Notes under the pieces: generated by a model | The model's database searches: none | What the model was told of the DNA's origin: nothing | What the model saw: the letters and a program-made list of their open reading frames with translations, nothing else | Position numbers and translations under genes: made by a program | Part shown: piece by piece, positions 24,966 through 33,532 of the stretch | Numbering within the stretch: the stretch's first letter is position 1 | Layout: each line of letters begins with the position of its first letter | Source: Paractinoplanes lichenicola | Lineage (GTDB): Bacteria > Actinomycetota > Actinomycetes > Mycobacteriales > Micromonosporaceae | DNA length: 64,000 nt | Reading direction: 5' to 3' | NCBI RefSeq assembly: GCF_016785085.1 | Contig: NZ_JAENHO010000015.1 | Location: 1-64,000 of the forward strand

Positions 24966-25366
24966 ATGACCCCACCGTTGACTGCCGCGCAAGCCGACGA
25001 CGAGGTGCAGGTCTTCAAGCCGTCCAAGGACGATTGGGACGCAAGGAACACGGCAGCCTAGGAAAGCTGCATCTCCTGACAGGCGGTCGACGCTATCGCC
25101 CTTCGGTCGAAGACGTCCTGGAGATGCTGATCGATGAAAGGGTGCTCGACCCCAAACCTGGTGCTCGGCACCGCCTATCGGCGAGTCGCGACAAGTTCCA
25201 GCGGCGTCAGCTTCGAGCAGCGATTCGTCGAGATCCTGAAGCCGCCGTCTTGGAACTTCGTGACGCCGGCTACGAGGTTCGGGAGCCGGACCAGGTCGCC
25301 GCCCCGGTGGTACCAATCGGAACTGCAGGAGGTCGTCGCCGATTACAGCCAAGGAAGAAGCGCTGA
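24966..25366 (+). pseudogene. Hypothetical gene with apparent frameshift
   Basis: Starts at ATG 24966 with GGAGGG upstream and reads MTPPLTAAQADDEVQVFK...DWDARNTAA, then a stop at 25059-25061. In the overlapping frame (usable TTG at 25034) coding-like sequence continues: LGKLHLLTGGRRYRPSVEDV, LDPKPGARHRLSAS, RRDPEAAVLELRDAGYEVRE. Adding one base would join them into a smooth 133-aa protein. Either a frameshift mutation or error, or two overlapping genes. No family recognised. The flank 24752-24965 shows no other gene. Confidence 0.45.
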
Positions 25367-25388
25367 CAGAACCCCCGGGCGATTAACT

Positions 25389-26606
25389 CTATGAGCGCAA
25401 CTGAGCGGCCCGCGACTCCAAGTAGCGGCGCTCCGGCAGGCTCAGCGTCAGCCGGGCGGCCCGCAAATATTCGTTGCGGGCTGCGCCCGTATCTCCCGCA
25501 CGTTCCAGCAAGTGCGCCCGCACGGCGGCCACCCGATGATGCTCGGCCAAGGCTGGATCCCCAGCCGCCTCCTCCAGCGCCCGCAACCCCACCAACGGCC
25601 CGTCCACCTCGGACAGCGCGACCACCCGGTTCAGCGTCACCATCGGCCCCGGCGCCACAACATGCAGCAGCCGATAGAGCTCGAGAATCTGCGCCCAGTC
25701 GGTGTCCGAGGCACCCGCGGCCTCGTCATGCACCGCGGCGATAGCGGCCTGCAACTGAAACGGCCCCACCGCCGTATCCCGCAGGGCGGCCGTAATAATC
25801 TCGATGCCCTCATTAATCGCGGCCCGGTTCCACAACGTCCGATCCTGCGCAGCCAACGGCACTAGGGCACCATCGGCGCGGGTGCGGGCCGGCCGCCGGG
25901 CATCGGTCAGCAGCATCAGCGCGAGCAGTCCCGCAACCTCGCCGTCGTCCGGCACGAGAGCGGACAGCTGCCGCGTCAGCCGGATCGCTTCAGCACTCAA
26001 TTCGACGCGGTGTAACGACGACCCCGAGCTGGCCGTGTAGCCCTCGTTGAAAATCAAGTACAAGACCTGCCGTACGCCGACCAAGCGGCCTGCCATCTCG
26101 GAAGCGGAAGGCAGCACGAATCGAGCCCCGGCGTCTTTGATCTTCTTCTTGGCCCGGCTGATGCGCTGCCCCACCGTGCTCTCCGGCACCAGCAACGCCC
26201 GGGCGATCTCGGCTGTGGTCAGGCCGCCCACCGCACGCAGGGTCAGTGCCACCTGGGACACGGGTGTCAGGGCCGGGTGGCAGCACAGCAGCAGCAGCGT
26301 GAGCTCGTCGTCACCCCGTACGGAAGGAACTGGCTCTGGCGGCACTGCCTCGCGCCGGCGGCGGGCCTCCTCGTTGCGCAGCAGCTCGATGCGACGCCGG
26401 GACGCCACCCGGATCAGCCACGCCCGCGGGTTGTCGGGCACGCCCTCGGCCGGCCACTGCTTGGCCGCCGCCAGCAGTGCCTCCTGCACCGCGTCCTCGC
26501 TCGTGTCGAAGTCGCCGTAGCGGCGGACCACCGCGCCCAGCACCTGCGGCGCGGCGGTGCGCAAAATGTCCTCGAACGAAGGCGAAGGCGGGGTCAGAAT
26601 TCCCAC
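25389..26606 (-). CDS. ECF sigma factor, ECF42-type with DUF6596 C-terminus
   Basis: 405 aa. Sigma-70 region 2 (DTSEDAVQEALLAAAKQW, NPRAWLIRVASRRRIELLR) and region 4 (GGLTTAEIARALLVPESTVGQRISRAKKKI) are followed by the long TPR-like C-terminal domain of the ECF42 group (YLIFNEGYTASSG, MLLTDARRPAR, LNRVVALSEVDGP). ECF42 genes lack anti-sigma factors and are paired with DGPF/YCII proteins, as here. GTG 26606 is chosen; it overlaps the yciI-like stop by 13 bp. Confidence 0.93.
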   Translation of the reverse strand: MGILTPPSPSFEDILRTAAPQVLGAVVRRYGDFDTSEDAVQEALLAAAKQWPAEGVPDNPRAWLIRVASRRRIELLRNEEARRRREAVPPEPVPSVRGDDELTLLLLCCHPALTPVSQVALTLRAVGGLTTAEIARALLVPESTVGQRISRAKKKIKDAGARFVLPSASEMAGRLVGVRQVLYLIFNEGYTASSGSSLHRVELSAEAIRLTRQLSALVPDDGEVAGLLALMLLTDARRPARTRADGALVPLAAQDRTLWNRAAINEGIEIITAALRDTAVGPFQLQAAIAAVHDEAAGASDTDWAQILELYRLLHVVAPGPMVTLNRVVALSEVDGPLVGLRALEEAAGDPALAEHHRVAAVRAHLLERAGDTGAARNEYLRAARLTLSLPERRYLESRAAQLRS

Positions 26607-26965
26607 CCGCTCATGTCCAGCACCGGTCGCACCTCGACCCCGATGGTCGCCGCGTCCGGCACTTTCGCGGCCCACTCGTACGCGTCCTTCTCGCTCGCCA
26701 CGTCGATCAGGTAGAAGCCGGCGAGGTGCTCCTTGACCTCGGCATAGGGCCCGTCCGAGACGACCGTGTCGCCGTCGCGGACCGACACGTACCGGGCCAG
26801 CGAAGGGTCAGCCAGCCCCTCGGAGGCGACCAGCACCCCGGCCTCGCCCATCTCCGTGCTCAACCTCAGATGCCCTTGCCCGAAGGCCATCTGCTCGTCG
26901 TCGGTCATCTTGTCCCAGATCGCCAGGCTGCGCTCGTTCGACTGGATGAGGATCAAATACTTCAC
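26594..26965 (-). CDS. YCII/DGPF-domain protein
   Basis: 123 aa: KYLILIQSNERS, VSDGPYAEVKEHLAGFYLIDV (the DGPF motif as DGPYAE), AYEWAAKVPDA. This family is genetically linked to ECF42 sigma factors and is thought to belong to their targets or signalling route. The enzymatic role is unproven. GTG 26965 has GAAGGAGAG upstream. It overlaps the sigma gene, giving coupled translation. Confidence 0.92.
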   Translation of the reverse strand: MKYLILIQSNERSLAIWDKMTDDEQMAFGQGHLRLSTEMGEAGVLVASEGLADPSLARYVSVRDGDTVVSDGPYAEVKEHLAGFYLIDVASEKDAYEWAAKVPDAATIGVEVRPVLDMSGWEF

Positions 26966-27054
26966 GAGTTCTCTCCTTCGCTCACCGGGATGTCGAAGCC
27001 ACCCGCCCAGCTTCGACGTCCCGGGCGAGAAGTTCCTAGAACAAGGAGTTCGAC

Positions 27055-27477
27055 ATGCGGGAGATCCAGGAAGTCATCGAGGCGCGGGCGGCCCTGTTGA
27101 GCGAGGGCGACGTGAAGGGTCACCTGGCCTGTTCGGCCCCCGAGGTGGTCCAGTTCAGCTTGGCGCCGCCGCTGGGCGAGCGGGTCGACACGAGCGACCC
27201 CGGCCCGATCGAGCGATGGCTGGCCACGTTCGAGGCCCCGCCGCAGCGCCGGGTGACCCAGCTGGAGATCACCGTGGACGGCGACGTCGCGTTCGCCACC
27301 AGCTACGACTCGATGAGTGGCCGGCCCAAGGGCACGACCGACGACTTCACCCTCTGGTTCCGGGTGACGATCGGGCTGCGCCGCATCGACGGGCGCTGGC
27401 TGGTCGTCCACGAGCACGAGTCGGTGCCGTTCCTGATGGACGGCTCGTTCCTGGCCGCGACCGGTCTTCAGCCGTAG
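27055..27477 (+). CDS. SnoaL-like/NTF2-fold protein
   Basis: 140 aa with the cone-shaped NTF2 pattern: IQEVIEARAALLSEGDVKGHLA, VTQLEITVDGDVAFATSY, FTLWFRVTIGLRRIDGRWLVVHEHESVP. AAGGAG precedes the ATG by 6 nt. Such proteins are often ECF-linked or small polyketide-cyclase-like enzymes. It is divergent from the ECF42/yciI pair, and an ECF-controlled role is plausible but not shown. Confidence 0.8.
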   Translation: MREIQEVIEARAALLSEGDVKGHLACSAPEVVQFSLAPPLGERVDTSDPGPIERWLATFEAPPQRRVTQLEITVDGDVAFATSYDSMSGRPKGTTDDFTLWFRVTIGLRRIDGRWLVVHEHESVPFLMDGSFLAATGLQP

Positions 27478-27478
27478 T

Positions 27479-28375
27479 TCAGGCCCGGCGGGCGATCGCG
27501 TAAAGGTCGCGCGCCGGCCCGATCAGCTGGTCGGCGGCCCGCCACACGGCCCGCAACCGGCGCTGCAACGGCACCGCGGTCGGCACCGCCACGAGCGTGC
27601 CGGCCGCCAGCTCGGCCGTGACCGCCAGCGAGCTGAGCACCGCCACCCCCGACCCGGCCGCCACCGCGTGCTTGATCGCCGTCGTCGACGACAGTTCGAG
27701 CAGCGGCGCGGCCGCCGTCAGGTCACCCAGCGCCTGGTCGAACGCCCGCCGCGTGCCCGAGCCGGCCTCGCGCGACACCAGCGGGGTGGCCGCGAGCTCG
27801 GCCGCCGTGACCGACCGGCGCCGCTTCGCCCACGGATGCCCGGGCGCCACCACCACGGCCAGCCGGTCGGTCGCCACCACCTCGTCGTGCAGCCCGCCGG
27901 GCAGGTCGGGGCCCTCGACGAAGCCCAGCTCGACCTGGCCGGCCAGCACCGCGGCGGCGACGTCGGCCGAGTTCGCGGCCTGCAGGGTGACGGCCAGCCC
28001 GGGGTGGGCCGCGCGCAGGGCGACCAGCCAGGCGGGCAGCAGATATTCGGCGACGGTCTGGCTGGCGGCGACCGTGAGCCGGCTCTCGTGGGTGGCGCGC
28101 AGCGCGGCCAGGCCGGCGGCCAGCGCGTCGGCCGCGTCGACCGCCGCGCGGGCCCAGTCAGCGACCAGCGCTCCGGTCTCGGTCAGCGTCGAGCCGCGCG
28201 GCGTGCGGTGCAGCAGGGTCAGCCCGACCCGCCGTTCGAGCTCGCGCAGGCGGGCGCTGGCGGCCGGCTGCGAGATGCGGTGCTCGGCGGCGGCGCGGCC
28301 CACGCTGCCCAGCCGGGCGACGCTGAGCAGCAGGTCGAAGCCGGTCAGGTCGGCGGCCAACGGGGGCAGAGGCAT
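27479..28375 (-). CDS. LysR-family transcriptional regulator
   Basis: 298 aa. The N-terminal HTH (FDLLLSVARLGSVGRAAAEHRISQPAASARLRELE) is followed by the two-lobe periplasmic-binding-like effector domain (LTVAASQTVAEYLLPAWL, LGFVEGPDLPGGLHDEVVATDRLAVVVAPGHPW). It is divergent from the TDT transporter gene with an 11-bp gap between starts, so it very probably controls that transporter. The YeiE/CysB-like effector domain hints at sulfur or anion sensing, which is inference. Confidence 0.92.
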   Translation of the reverse strand: MPLPPLAADLTGFDLLLSVARLGSVGRAAAEHRISQPAASARLRELERRVGLTLLHRTPRGSTLTETGALVADWARAAVDAADALAAGLAALRATHESRLTVAASQTVAEYLLPAWLVALRAAHPGLAVTLQAANSADVAAAVLAGQVELGFVEGPDLPGGLHDEVVATDRLAVVVAPGHPWAKRRRSVTAAELAATPLVSREAGSGTRRAFDQALGDLTAAAPLLELSSTTAIKHAVAAGSGVAVLSSLAVTAELAAGTLVAVPTAVPLQRRLRAVWRAADQLIGPARDLYAIARRA

Positions 28376-28386
28376 AAGATCAGGTT

Positions 28387-29514
28387 ATGACCTCAGGCGG
28401 GATCACCGCCTACTGGCCTGCGCTTTCCCGGCGCAAGGTGGAGAGCATGTTCGGACCCAACTGGTTCGCCTCCGTCATGGGCACCGGGATCGTCGCCACC
28501 GCGGCCGCCACGCTGCCCGTCCAAGTGCCGGGCCTGCACGCCTTCGCCACCGTGATGTGGCTGCTGGCCGTCCTCCTGCTCGTCGCCGTCCTCACGGCCA
28601 CCGCCCGGCGCGGCGTCAGCCACCTCGACGACCCGGTGCTCATGCAGTTCTGGGGCGCGCCGCCGATGGCGCTGATGACCGTCGGGGCGGGCACGCTGCT
28701 GCTCGGCCCGGGCGAGTTCGCCGTCGCGGCCGACCTGGTGCTGTGGAGCGCGGGCACGCTGCTCGGCCTGGTCGTGGCAGTCGCCGTCCCGTTCCGCATG
28801 ATGACCCGCCCCGAGCTGGCCGCCTCGCCCGACGCCGCGTTCGGCGGCTGGCTGATGCCGGTGGTCTCGCCGATGGTCTCGGCCGCCACCGGCGCGCTGC
28901 TCGTGCCGCACGTGGGCGACGGCCGCGACCTGCTGCTGGCCTGCTACGCCTTCGCCGGCATCAGCCTGTTCGCGGCGGTGATCGTGATCACGCAGATCTG
29001 GGCCCGCCTGGTGCGTCACCAGGTCGGCGCGGCCCGCATGGTGCCGACGCTGTGGATCGTGCTGGGCCCGCTCGGCCAGTCGGTGACCGCGTCCCACCTG
29101 CTCGGCCGCGCCGCCGAGGGCGTCCTGCCCGACCCGTACGCCTCCGGCGCGCAGATGCTGGCCCTGCTCTTCGGCGTCCCCACGCTGGGCTTCGCCCTCT
29201 TCTGGGCCGCCCTCGCCGCGGCGATCACGATCCGGACCGTACGGGCTGGTCTGCCCTTCAGCCTGACGTGGTGGAGCTTCACCTTCCCCGTGGGCACGGT
29301 CGTCACCGCCACCGGTGGCCTGGCCGCCCGCACCGGTTCGCCAGTGCTGACCGTGCTGGCCGTGACCTTCTTCACCGTCCTCGTCACCGCCTGGACGATC
29401 GTCGCCACCCGCACCCTCCGCAGCAACCTGTGGCGCACGGCCCCCGGTCAAGGCTCGGCGCGAAGCCGGTCGAGCAGGGTGGCGCAGTCCGAGGCCGTCA
29501 CCGTCGGGCGATAG
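28387..29514 (+). CDS. TDT-family (TehA/SLAC1-like) anion transporter
   Basis: 375 aa, about ten hydrophobic helices beginning FGPNWFASVMGTGIVATAAATL, which is the family signature. Members export sulfite, tellurite or malate, or act as anion channels. The divergent LysR gene is the likely regulator, as for sulfite-efflux SsuE/TehA systems. The 3' end overlaps the convergent HAD gene by 67 bp, so the last residues (after RSNLWRTAPG) are poorly conserved in appearance. Confidence 0.88.
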   Translation: MTSGGITAYWPALSRRKVESMFGPNWFASVMGTGIVATAAATLPVQVPGLHAFATVMWLLAVLLLVAVLTATARRGVSHLDDPVLMQFWGAPPMALMTVGAGTLLLGPGEFAVAADLVLWSAGTLLGLVVAVAVPFRMMTRPELAASPDAAFGGWLMPVVSPMVSAATGALLVPHVGDGRDLLLACYAFAGISLFAAVIVITQIWARLVRHQVGAARMVPTLWIVLGPLGQSVTASHLLGRAAEGVLPDPYASGAQMLALLFGVPTLGFALFWAALAAAITIRTVRAGLPFSLTWWSFTFPVGTVVTATGGLAARTGSPVLTVLAVTFFTVLVTAWTIVATRTLRSNLWRTAPGQGSARSRSSRVAQSEAVTVGR

Positions 29515-30077
29515 GTGAGCGTCGCGGGCCACTCCCGCCCCGCCGAGACCCACCCCGTACGCAACCCGGCCGCGGCTCCCCCGCCGATGTCGTACTCCGC
29601 ATGGTCGCCGACCATCCAGCCGCCCTCGTCCAGCCGACGCCCCACCGCCGCCGCGGCCTGCTCGAAGATCGCGAGATCGGGCTTACGCACCCCCGCGCCC
29701 TCCGAGACGACCCACGCCGCCACCAGGCGGTCGAGCCCGGTGCGGCGCAGTTTGGCCTCCTGCTGGGCCACCGTGCCATTCGTGACGACGACCGGCACGA
29801 AGCCGGCGGCCGTCGCCCCGGTCAGGGCGGCCGCCACCCGCGGGTCCGGTGAGAGCTGGTCGACCATGCCTTTGCGCAGCTCAGCCAGCATGTCGGCGGC
29901 GTCCAGGCGGTAGCGCGCGGCGATCAGCCCGGCCAGTTCCTCCCGCCGCCGATAGCCGTCGCGGTCCTCCTCGACGAGCCATGGCACCTCGGCCGCGCCG
30001 AAGCGGGCTTGGGCCCAAGTCTTGAAGGCCGCTGTGCGGTCGATAAGAGTGTTGTCCAGATCGAGCAGCAACAACAT
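29448..30077 (-). CDS. HAD-superfamily hydrolase
   Basis: 209 aa. Motif I is LLLLDLDNTLIDRTAAF (nucleophile Asp), motif II VVVTNGTVAQQ, and motifs III/IV GVRKPDLAIFEQAAA and GWMVGDHAEYDIGGGAAAGLRTGWV. The helical cap between I and II puts it in the HAD-IA (phosphoglycolate phosphatase/haloacid dehalogenase-like) group. The substrate is unknown. Convergent with the TDT gene. Confidence 0.9.
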   Translation of the reverse strand: MLLLLDLDNTLIDRTAAFKTWAQARFGAAEVPWLVEEDRDGYRRREELAGLIAARYRLDAADMLAELRKGMVDQLSPDPRVAAALTGATAAGFVPVVVTNGTVAQQEAKLRRTGLDRLVAAWVVSEGAGVRKPDLAIFEQAAAAVGRRLDEGGWMVGDHAEYDIGGGAAAGLRTGWVSAGREWPATLTYRPTVTASDCATLLDRLRAEP

Positions 30078-30136
30078 TCATCGATCTTGCCAGGTCGATG
30101 AAGAGGCGAGAAGGACAGCGGGTCAAGGAGGACAGC

Positions 30137-30445
30137 GTGCTGACTTTCACCAACGCGGCCGAACAGGCGGCCTGGACCATGGCCGAGGCGCTCAGCGAGA
30201 AGGCTTTCGTCGCCATGAAGCATGCCGAGGAGGCGCAGGAGGCGTTCCGCAACGGCCGGATGGCGATGCGCCGCCAGTTCAAGGCCCGCGGCCTCTCCGA
30301 GATCGACGCCGCGATCCGCTGGAAGAGCACGTCGCAGGCGCAGGCGGCGCTGGCCGATCACGAGTTCTACATGCAGGAGGCCTCGATGTACAACGAGGCG
30401 GCGACCGCGCAGTACGCGAAGGCGCTCTATCTCAAAGGGCGCTGA
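30137..30445 (+). CDS. Helical hypothetical protein
   Basis: 102 aa, almost entirely alpha-helical with many Ala and Met (FTNAAEQAAWTMAEALSEKA, EIDAAIRWKSTSQAQAALADHEFYMQEASMY). GTG 30137 is preceded by AAGGAG at 30125-30130; an upstream in-frame ATG at 30098 is less likely. The spacing resembles small four-helix or WXG-like proteins but there is no WXG motif. Not recognised. Confidence 0.65.
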   Translation: MLTFTNAAEQAAWTMAEALSEKAFVAMKHAEEAQEAFRNGRMAMRRQFKARGLSEIDAAIRWKSTSQAQAALADHEFYMQEASMYNEAATAQYAKALYLKGR

Positions 30446-30451
30446 AGGCGG

Positions 30452-30868
30452 TCAGGCGGCACGGTGGCGCAGGGTGGCCACCGTCGAGCCGGCCAGCGCG
30501 AGCAGGCAGTCGGGCAGCTGCCCGTCGGCGATCGCCGCGCCGAACAGCGCCTCGGCGGTCGCGATGTCGCTGTTGGCGTAGGCGCTGATGAAGCGGGCGA
30601 CCCAGCGCTTGTCGTACCGCGCGTCGTCGATGCCGGGGAAGTCGAGCGTCCACGCGCCGCCCGAGGGCACCTGGCCGACCATCGTGGCGGCGAGGCACCA
30701 GGCGACGTCGTAGGCCCCGACGATGCCCGAGCGGTCGACCACCGAGTCGAACGTGCCGACCACCGCGTCACTGTCGCCGCTCAGCGCACTCTGAAGCACG
30801 AGTGCCGCGTCGTCGATAGCGTGCTGTGGTACCTCGGTCACGTGAAAGAAGGTACGTGGAGTGGTCAA
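30452..30868 (-). CDS. Hypothetical actinobacterial protein
   Basis: 138 aa, helical (QHAIDDAALVLQSALSGDSD, VGAYDVAWCLAATMVGQVP, DKRWVARFISAYANSDIAT). Normal codon use. No family recognised. Convergent with the preceding helical protein gene, 6 bp apart. Confidence 0.65.
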   Translation of the reverse strand: MTTPRTFFHVTEVPQHAIDDAALVLQSALSGDSDAVVGTFDSVVDRSGIVGAYDVAWCLAATMVGQVPSGGAWTLDFPGIDDARYDKRWVARFISAYANSDIATAEALFGAAIADGQLPDCLLALAGSTVATLRHRAA

Positions 30869-30892
30869 GGTTCGCGCGGTGGGAGCGGAAAT

Positions 30893-31312
30893 CTAAGCCC
30901 CACGGAGCAGGCAGGTGATTCGCGCTGTGCAGATCCGCTCGCCGCCGTCGTCGGTGATGACGATCTCGTACGTCGCCATGGTGCGGCCCCGGTGCACCGG
31001 AGTGGCGACGCCGGTGACCACGCCGGAGCGGGCCGACTTGTGATGCGTGGCGTTGATGTCGACGCCCACGGCGAACGGCCGGTCGACGCTCTGGCCGTGC
31101 ATGACCGCCCCGACCGAGCCCAGAGTCTCGGCCAGCACGCAGGAGGCGCCGCCATGAAGCAGCCCGTACGGCTGGGTGTTGCCCTCGACCGGCATGGTGC
31201 CCACGACCCGCTCGGCCGAGGCCTCGGTGAGCTGGATGCCCATGCGCGCGCCCAGCGTCCCGCCGCCACCGGTGGTGAAGAGGTCTTGCACACTGTCGGC
31301 CGCTATGTCCAT
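30893..31312 (-). CDS. PaaI-type hotdog-fold thioesterase
   Basis: 139 aa. Hotdog signatures are GTLGARMGIQLTEASAERVVGTMPV, NTQPYGLLHGGASCVLAETLGSVGA (HGG with the helix Glu), VGVDINATHHKSARSG and GRTMATYEIVITD. It hydrolyses acyl- or aryl-CoA thioesters, for example phenylacetate-pathway or menaquinone-linked DHNA-CoA; the substrate is not decided. ATG 31312 is chosen as matching the usual N-terminus. Confidence 0.9.
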   Translation of the reverse strand: MDIAADSVQDLFTTGGGGTLGARMGIQLTEASAERVVGTMPVEGNTQPYGLLHGGASCVLAETLGSVGAVMHGQSVDRPFAVGVDINATHHKSARSGVVTGVATPVHRGRTMATYEIVITDDGGERICTARITCLLRGA

Positions 31313-31405
31313 TCGATGAACGTTACCGGCGAGGCCCGGCTCGCGGTCCTGTGACTTGGGCCCTACTCTTCCCTGCGACCGTGTTCGCAATGCAGGGAGG
31401 CCCGC

Positions 31406-31654
31406 ATGACTGAGCCCCAGGAGACCGTCGAGACGCGTGGCAACGAGCGTGTCGACCTCATCGCGCAAGACTCCAGCGGCGATGGCAAGCCCGACGTCTG
31501 GGTGTCCGACACCGACGGCGACGGCAAGCCCGACCTGTTCCAGTTCGACACCGACGGCGACGGCAAGGTCGACATCACGATGGTCGACCTCGACCAGGAC
31601 GGAAACCCGGACGCGATCGTCGACGGCGACGGCGGCCACCCGCCGGCCGTCTGA
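31406..31654 (+). CDS. Small Asp-rich calcium-binding-repeat protein
   Basis: 82 aa. Four tandem D-x-D-G-D-G-K/N-P-D loops (SSGDGKPDVW, DTDGDGKPDL, DTDGDGKVDI, DQDGNPDAI), as in EF-hand/dockerin/thrombospondin-3 calcium loops. No signal peptide or membrane segment is seen, so it appears cytoplasmic, which is unusual for such repeats. It may buffer or sense Ca2+. Ends 7 bp from the convergent PrsW-like gene. Confidence 0.75.
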   Translation: MTEPQETVETRGNERVDLIAQDSSGDGKPDVWVSDTDGDGKPDLFQFDTDGDGKVDITMVDLDQDGNPDAIVDGDGGHPPAV

Positions 31655-31661
31655 GAGCCGA

Positions 31662-32912
31662 TCAGGCCCCGCCGAGGGCGCTCAGCGCGACCCAGAGCAC
31701 GGCGATCGCCACGGCCGTGGTGGCGATCGTCGAGGCCCGGTGCCGCCACGAGACCGGGCCGGCCACCGCTTCGGCATGCCCGAGCCGGCGCAGCGCCTCG
31801 CGCTGGTCGCGCACGGCCGCCTCGGCGGTGGCGATCGACTCGGCGTCGGCCCGGCTGAGCTCCACCGCCAGCCGGGCCTGAGCGCGTTGCAGACGGCGTA
31901 CGGCGGTGGCCGCCCCGGGAAGCCGCCGCGCCGCCGCCCGCCGGGACGACGAGCCCAAGACCGCCAGCTCCCCCGGGGTGATCAGCGACGGGTCGTCGAG
32001 CCGGGCCAGCCGCTCGACGTAGTAGTCGGCCTCCCGGTCCTGGAAGTGCCGGACCAGCAGCAGGATCAGCAGCAGCGGCGGCAGCCCCTTGATCAGCAGG
32101 ACGCCGAGCAGCGCGAGCGCGCCGTTGCCGAGCCCGTCGATCAGCAGCGGCGAGTTCCAGAGCACGTGGAAGGCCCACGCCCCCAGCACGGCCAGCGCCG
32201 CCACCCCGGCCCGATGCGCGCGGCCACGTTCCCGGCTGACCACCAGATAGCCGATGCCCGCCCCGGCCAGCGCGCCGAACAGCGTGTGACTCCAGATGCC
32301 GGCCAGGAAGCCGCGCAGCAGGAACGTCGCGATCACCGGCTGCACCTGGTCGCCCTGCCCGGCCAGCGCGACCGCGCCGACGGCGAAGACGATGTCCTCG
32401 GCGATCTGGAACCCGAGGCCGACCATCGCGCCGTAGACGACCCCGTCGAGCACGCTGTTGACCTGCGCTCGGGCGATCAGCACGACGGCCACCACGCCGA
32501 GGGTCTTGGCGATCTCCTCGACGGTGGGCCCGGCCAGTGCGGCGCCCCAGCCGGCGGCCAGCTGCGGCGAGCCCAGCTTGGCCATCAGGTTCTCGAGCGC
32601 GACGCCGCCGGGGATCGAGACGGTGGTGGCCACCAGCCCGCCCCACGCGAACGCGACCACGAGCAGCTCGGCCGGTTCGCGCTCGAGGAAGTCGAGTTCC
32701 GAGACGAACAGCCAGAACGGCACGGCGAGCAGCGCGAACAGCAGGATCGAGAGCGTCGTGGCCTTCGGATACGCCGCGAAGAAATGCCCGGTCATCTGCG
32801 CCATCCGCAGACCGCCGGCGGCCAGCAACGTCAGGACCACCCAAAAGGCCGGCACCCGTACGAGGGTGGAGACGCGCGCGCTCCTCGCGGGGCGCACCAC
32901 CGAGGTCGTCAC
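31662..32912 (-). CDS. PrsW-family intramembrane metalloprotease
   Basis: 416 aa, multi-spanning. PrsW motifs are GPTVEEIAKTLGV (EExxK), GLGFQIAEDIVFA (FxxxE) and WSHTLFGALAG/AFHVLWN (His). A C-terminal cytosolic stretch (residues 300-390) is charged and helical. PrsW proteins cleave anti-sigma factors within the membrane; here the target is unknown. GTG 32912 overlaps the upstream stop as GTGA, so it is coupled to the preceding lipoprotein-like gene. Confidence 0.88.
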   Translation of the reverse strand: MTTSVVRPARSARVSTLVRVPAFWVVLTLLAAGGLRMAQMTGHFFAAYPKATTLSILLFALLAVPFWLFVSELDFLEREPAELLVVAFAWGGLVATTVSIPGGVALENLMAKLGSPQLAAGWGAALAGPTVEEIAKTLGVVAVVLIARAQVNSVLDGVVYGAMVGLGFQIAEDIVFAVGAVALAGQGDQVQPVIATFLLRGFLAGIWSHTLFGALAGAGIGYLVVSRERGRAHRAGVAALAVLGAWAFHVLWNSPLLIDGLGNGALALLGVLLIKGLPPLLLILLLVRHFQDREADYYVERLARLDDPSLITPGELAVLGSSSRRAAARRLPGAATAVRRLQRAQARLAVELSRADAESIATAEAAVRDQREALRRLGHAEAVAGPVSWRHRASTIATTAVAIAVLWVALSALGGA

Positions 32913-33460
32913 CGCTGTCCGCCCGACTGCCGGAGCGTACGGGTGCTCGCCTCGATCTGGGGCAGGGTGCGACCCAGATCCAGGTCGTTGCCGCTGATCG
33001 TCACCTCGATGGTGTGACCGTCGGCGACGAAGACCGCGTAGCGCCCGCCCCGGCCCGGCGCCGTGTAGCCGCCCTGCAGCCCGGCCAGCCCGCCCGCCGT
33101 GCTCACCTCGAGCTGGGCGCCGGTGACCTGATAGCCGGTCGTGTCGACGATCCGTTTGCGCAGCCGCTCGGCCGCGGCGCCGAGGTCGCCGTCGAAGGGC
33201 CGCACGACGATCGCGTATTTGACCGGGCCCAGCCGGAACAGCACCGTGCCGTCGTCGTCGGCGGGCCGGGTGCCGGTCACGTCGAGGGCCGCCCCGGCCG
33301 GGGGCACGACCGTCACCCCGGCGCCGATCAGGTAGGGCTCGTCGCTGCGGATCGCGCGTTCGGCGGGCAGCGACCGGTCGATCGCCGGCAGCCCGAAGGC
33401 CAGCCCGGCGAGGGTGGCGGCGACACCGAGCGCACCCAGCAGGTTTGTCAGCCTCGCCAT
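32909..33460 (-). CDS. Hypothetical membrane-anchored protein upstream of prsW
   Basis: 183 aa. One N-terminal transmembrane helix (NLLGALGVAATLAGLAFGLP), then an extracytoplasmic beta-rich domain (PYLIGAGVTVVPPAGAALDV, VLFRLGPVKYAIVVRPFDG, AVFVADGHTIEVTISGNDLD). No family recognised. The overlap with the protease gene suggests it could be its substrate or partner. Confidence 0.7.
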   Translation of the reverse strand: MARLTNLLGALGVAATLAGLAFGLPAIDRSLPAERAIRSDEPYLIGAGVTVVPPAGAALDVTGTRPADDDGTVLFRLGPVKYAIVVRPFDGDLGAAAERLRKRIVDTTGYQVTGAQLEVSTAGGLAGLQGGYTAPGRGGRYAVFVADGHTIEVTISGNDLDLGRTLPQIEASTRTLRQSGGQR

Positions 33461-33532
33461 GCCCCAACGCTAACGGCGAGGAGGTGACGTCGTGACGTTC
33501 GGCCATTGTGGAGTACGGATCAACCAGCAGGT

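Noticed and set aside
29448..29514. Frameshift at the overlap of TDT transporter and HAD genes
   Set aside because: Both proteins are complete by motif; a 67-bp convergent overlap is enough to explain it.
28393..29553. 386-codon His/Asp/Gly-rich minus-strand frame opposite the TDT transporter
   Set aside because: No domain, biased composition, and antisense to a clear transmembrane protein.
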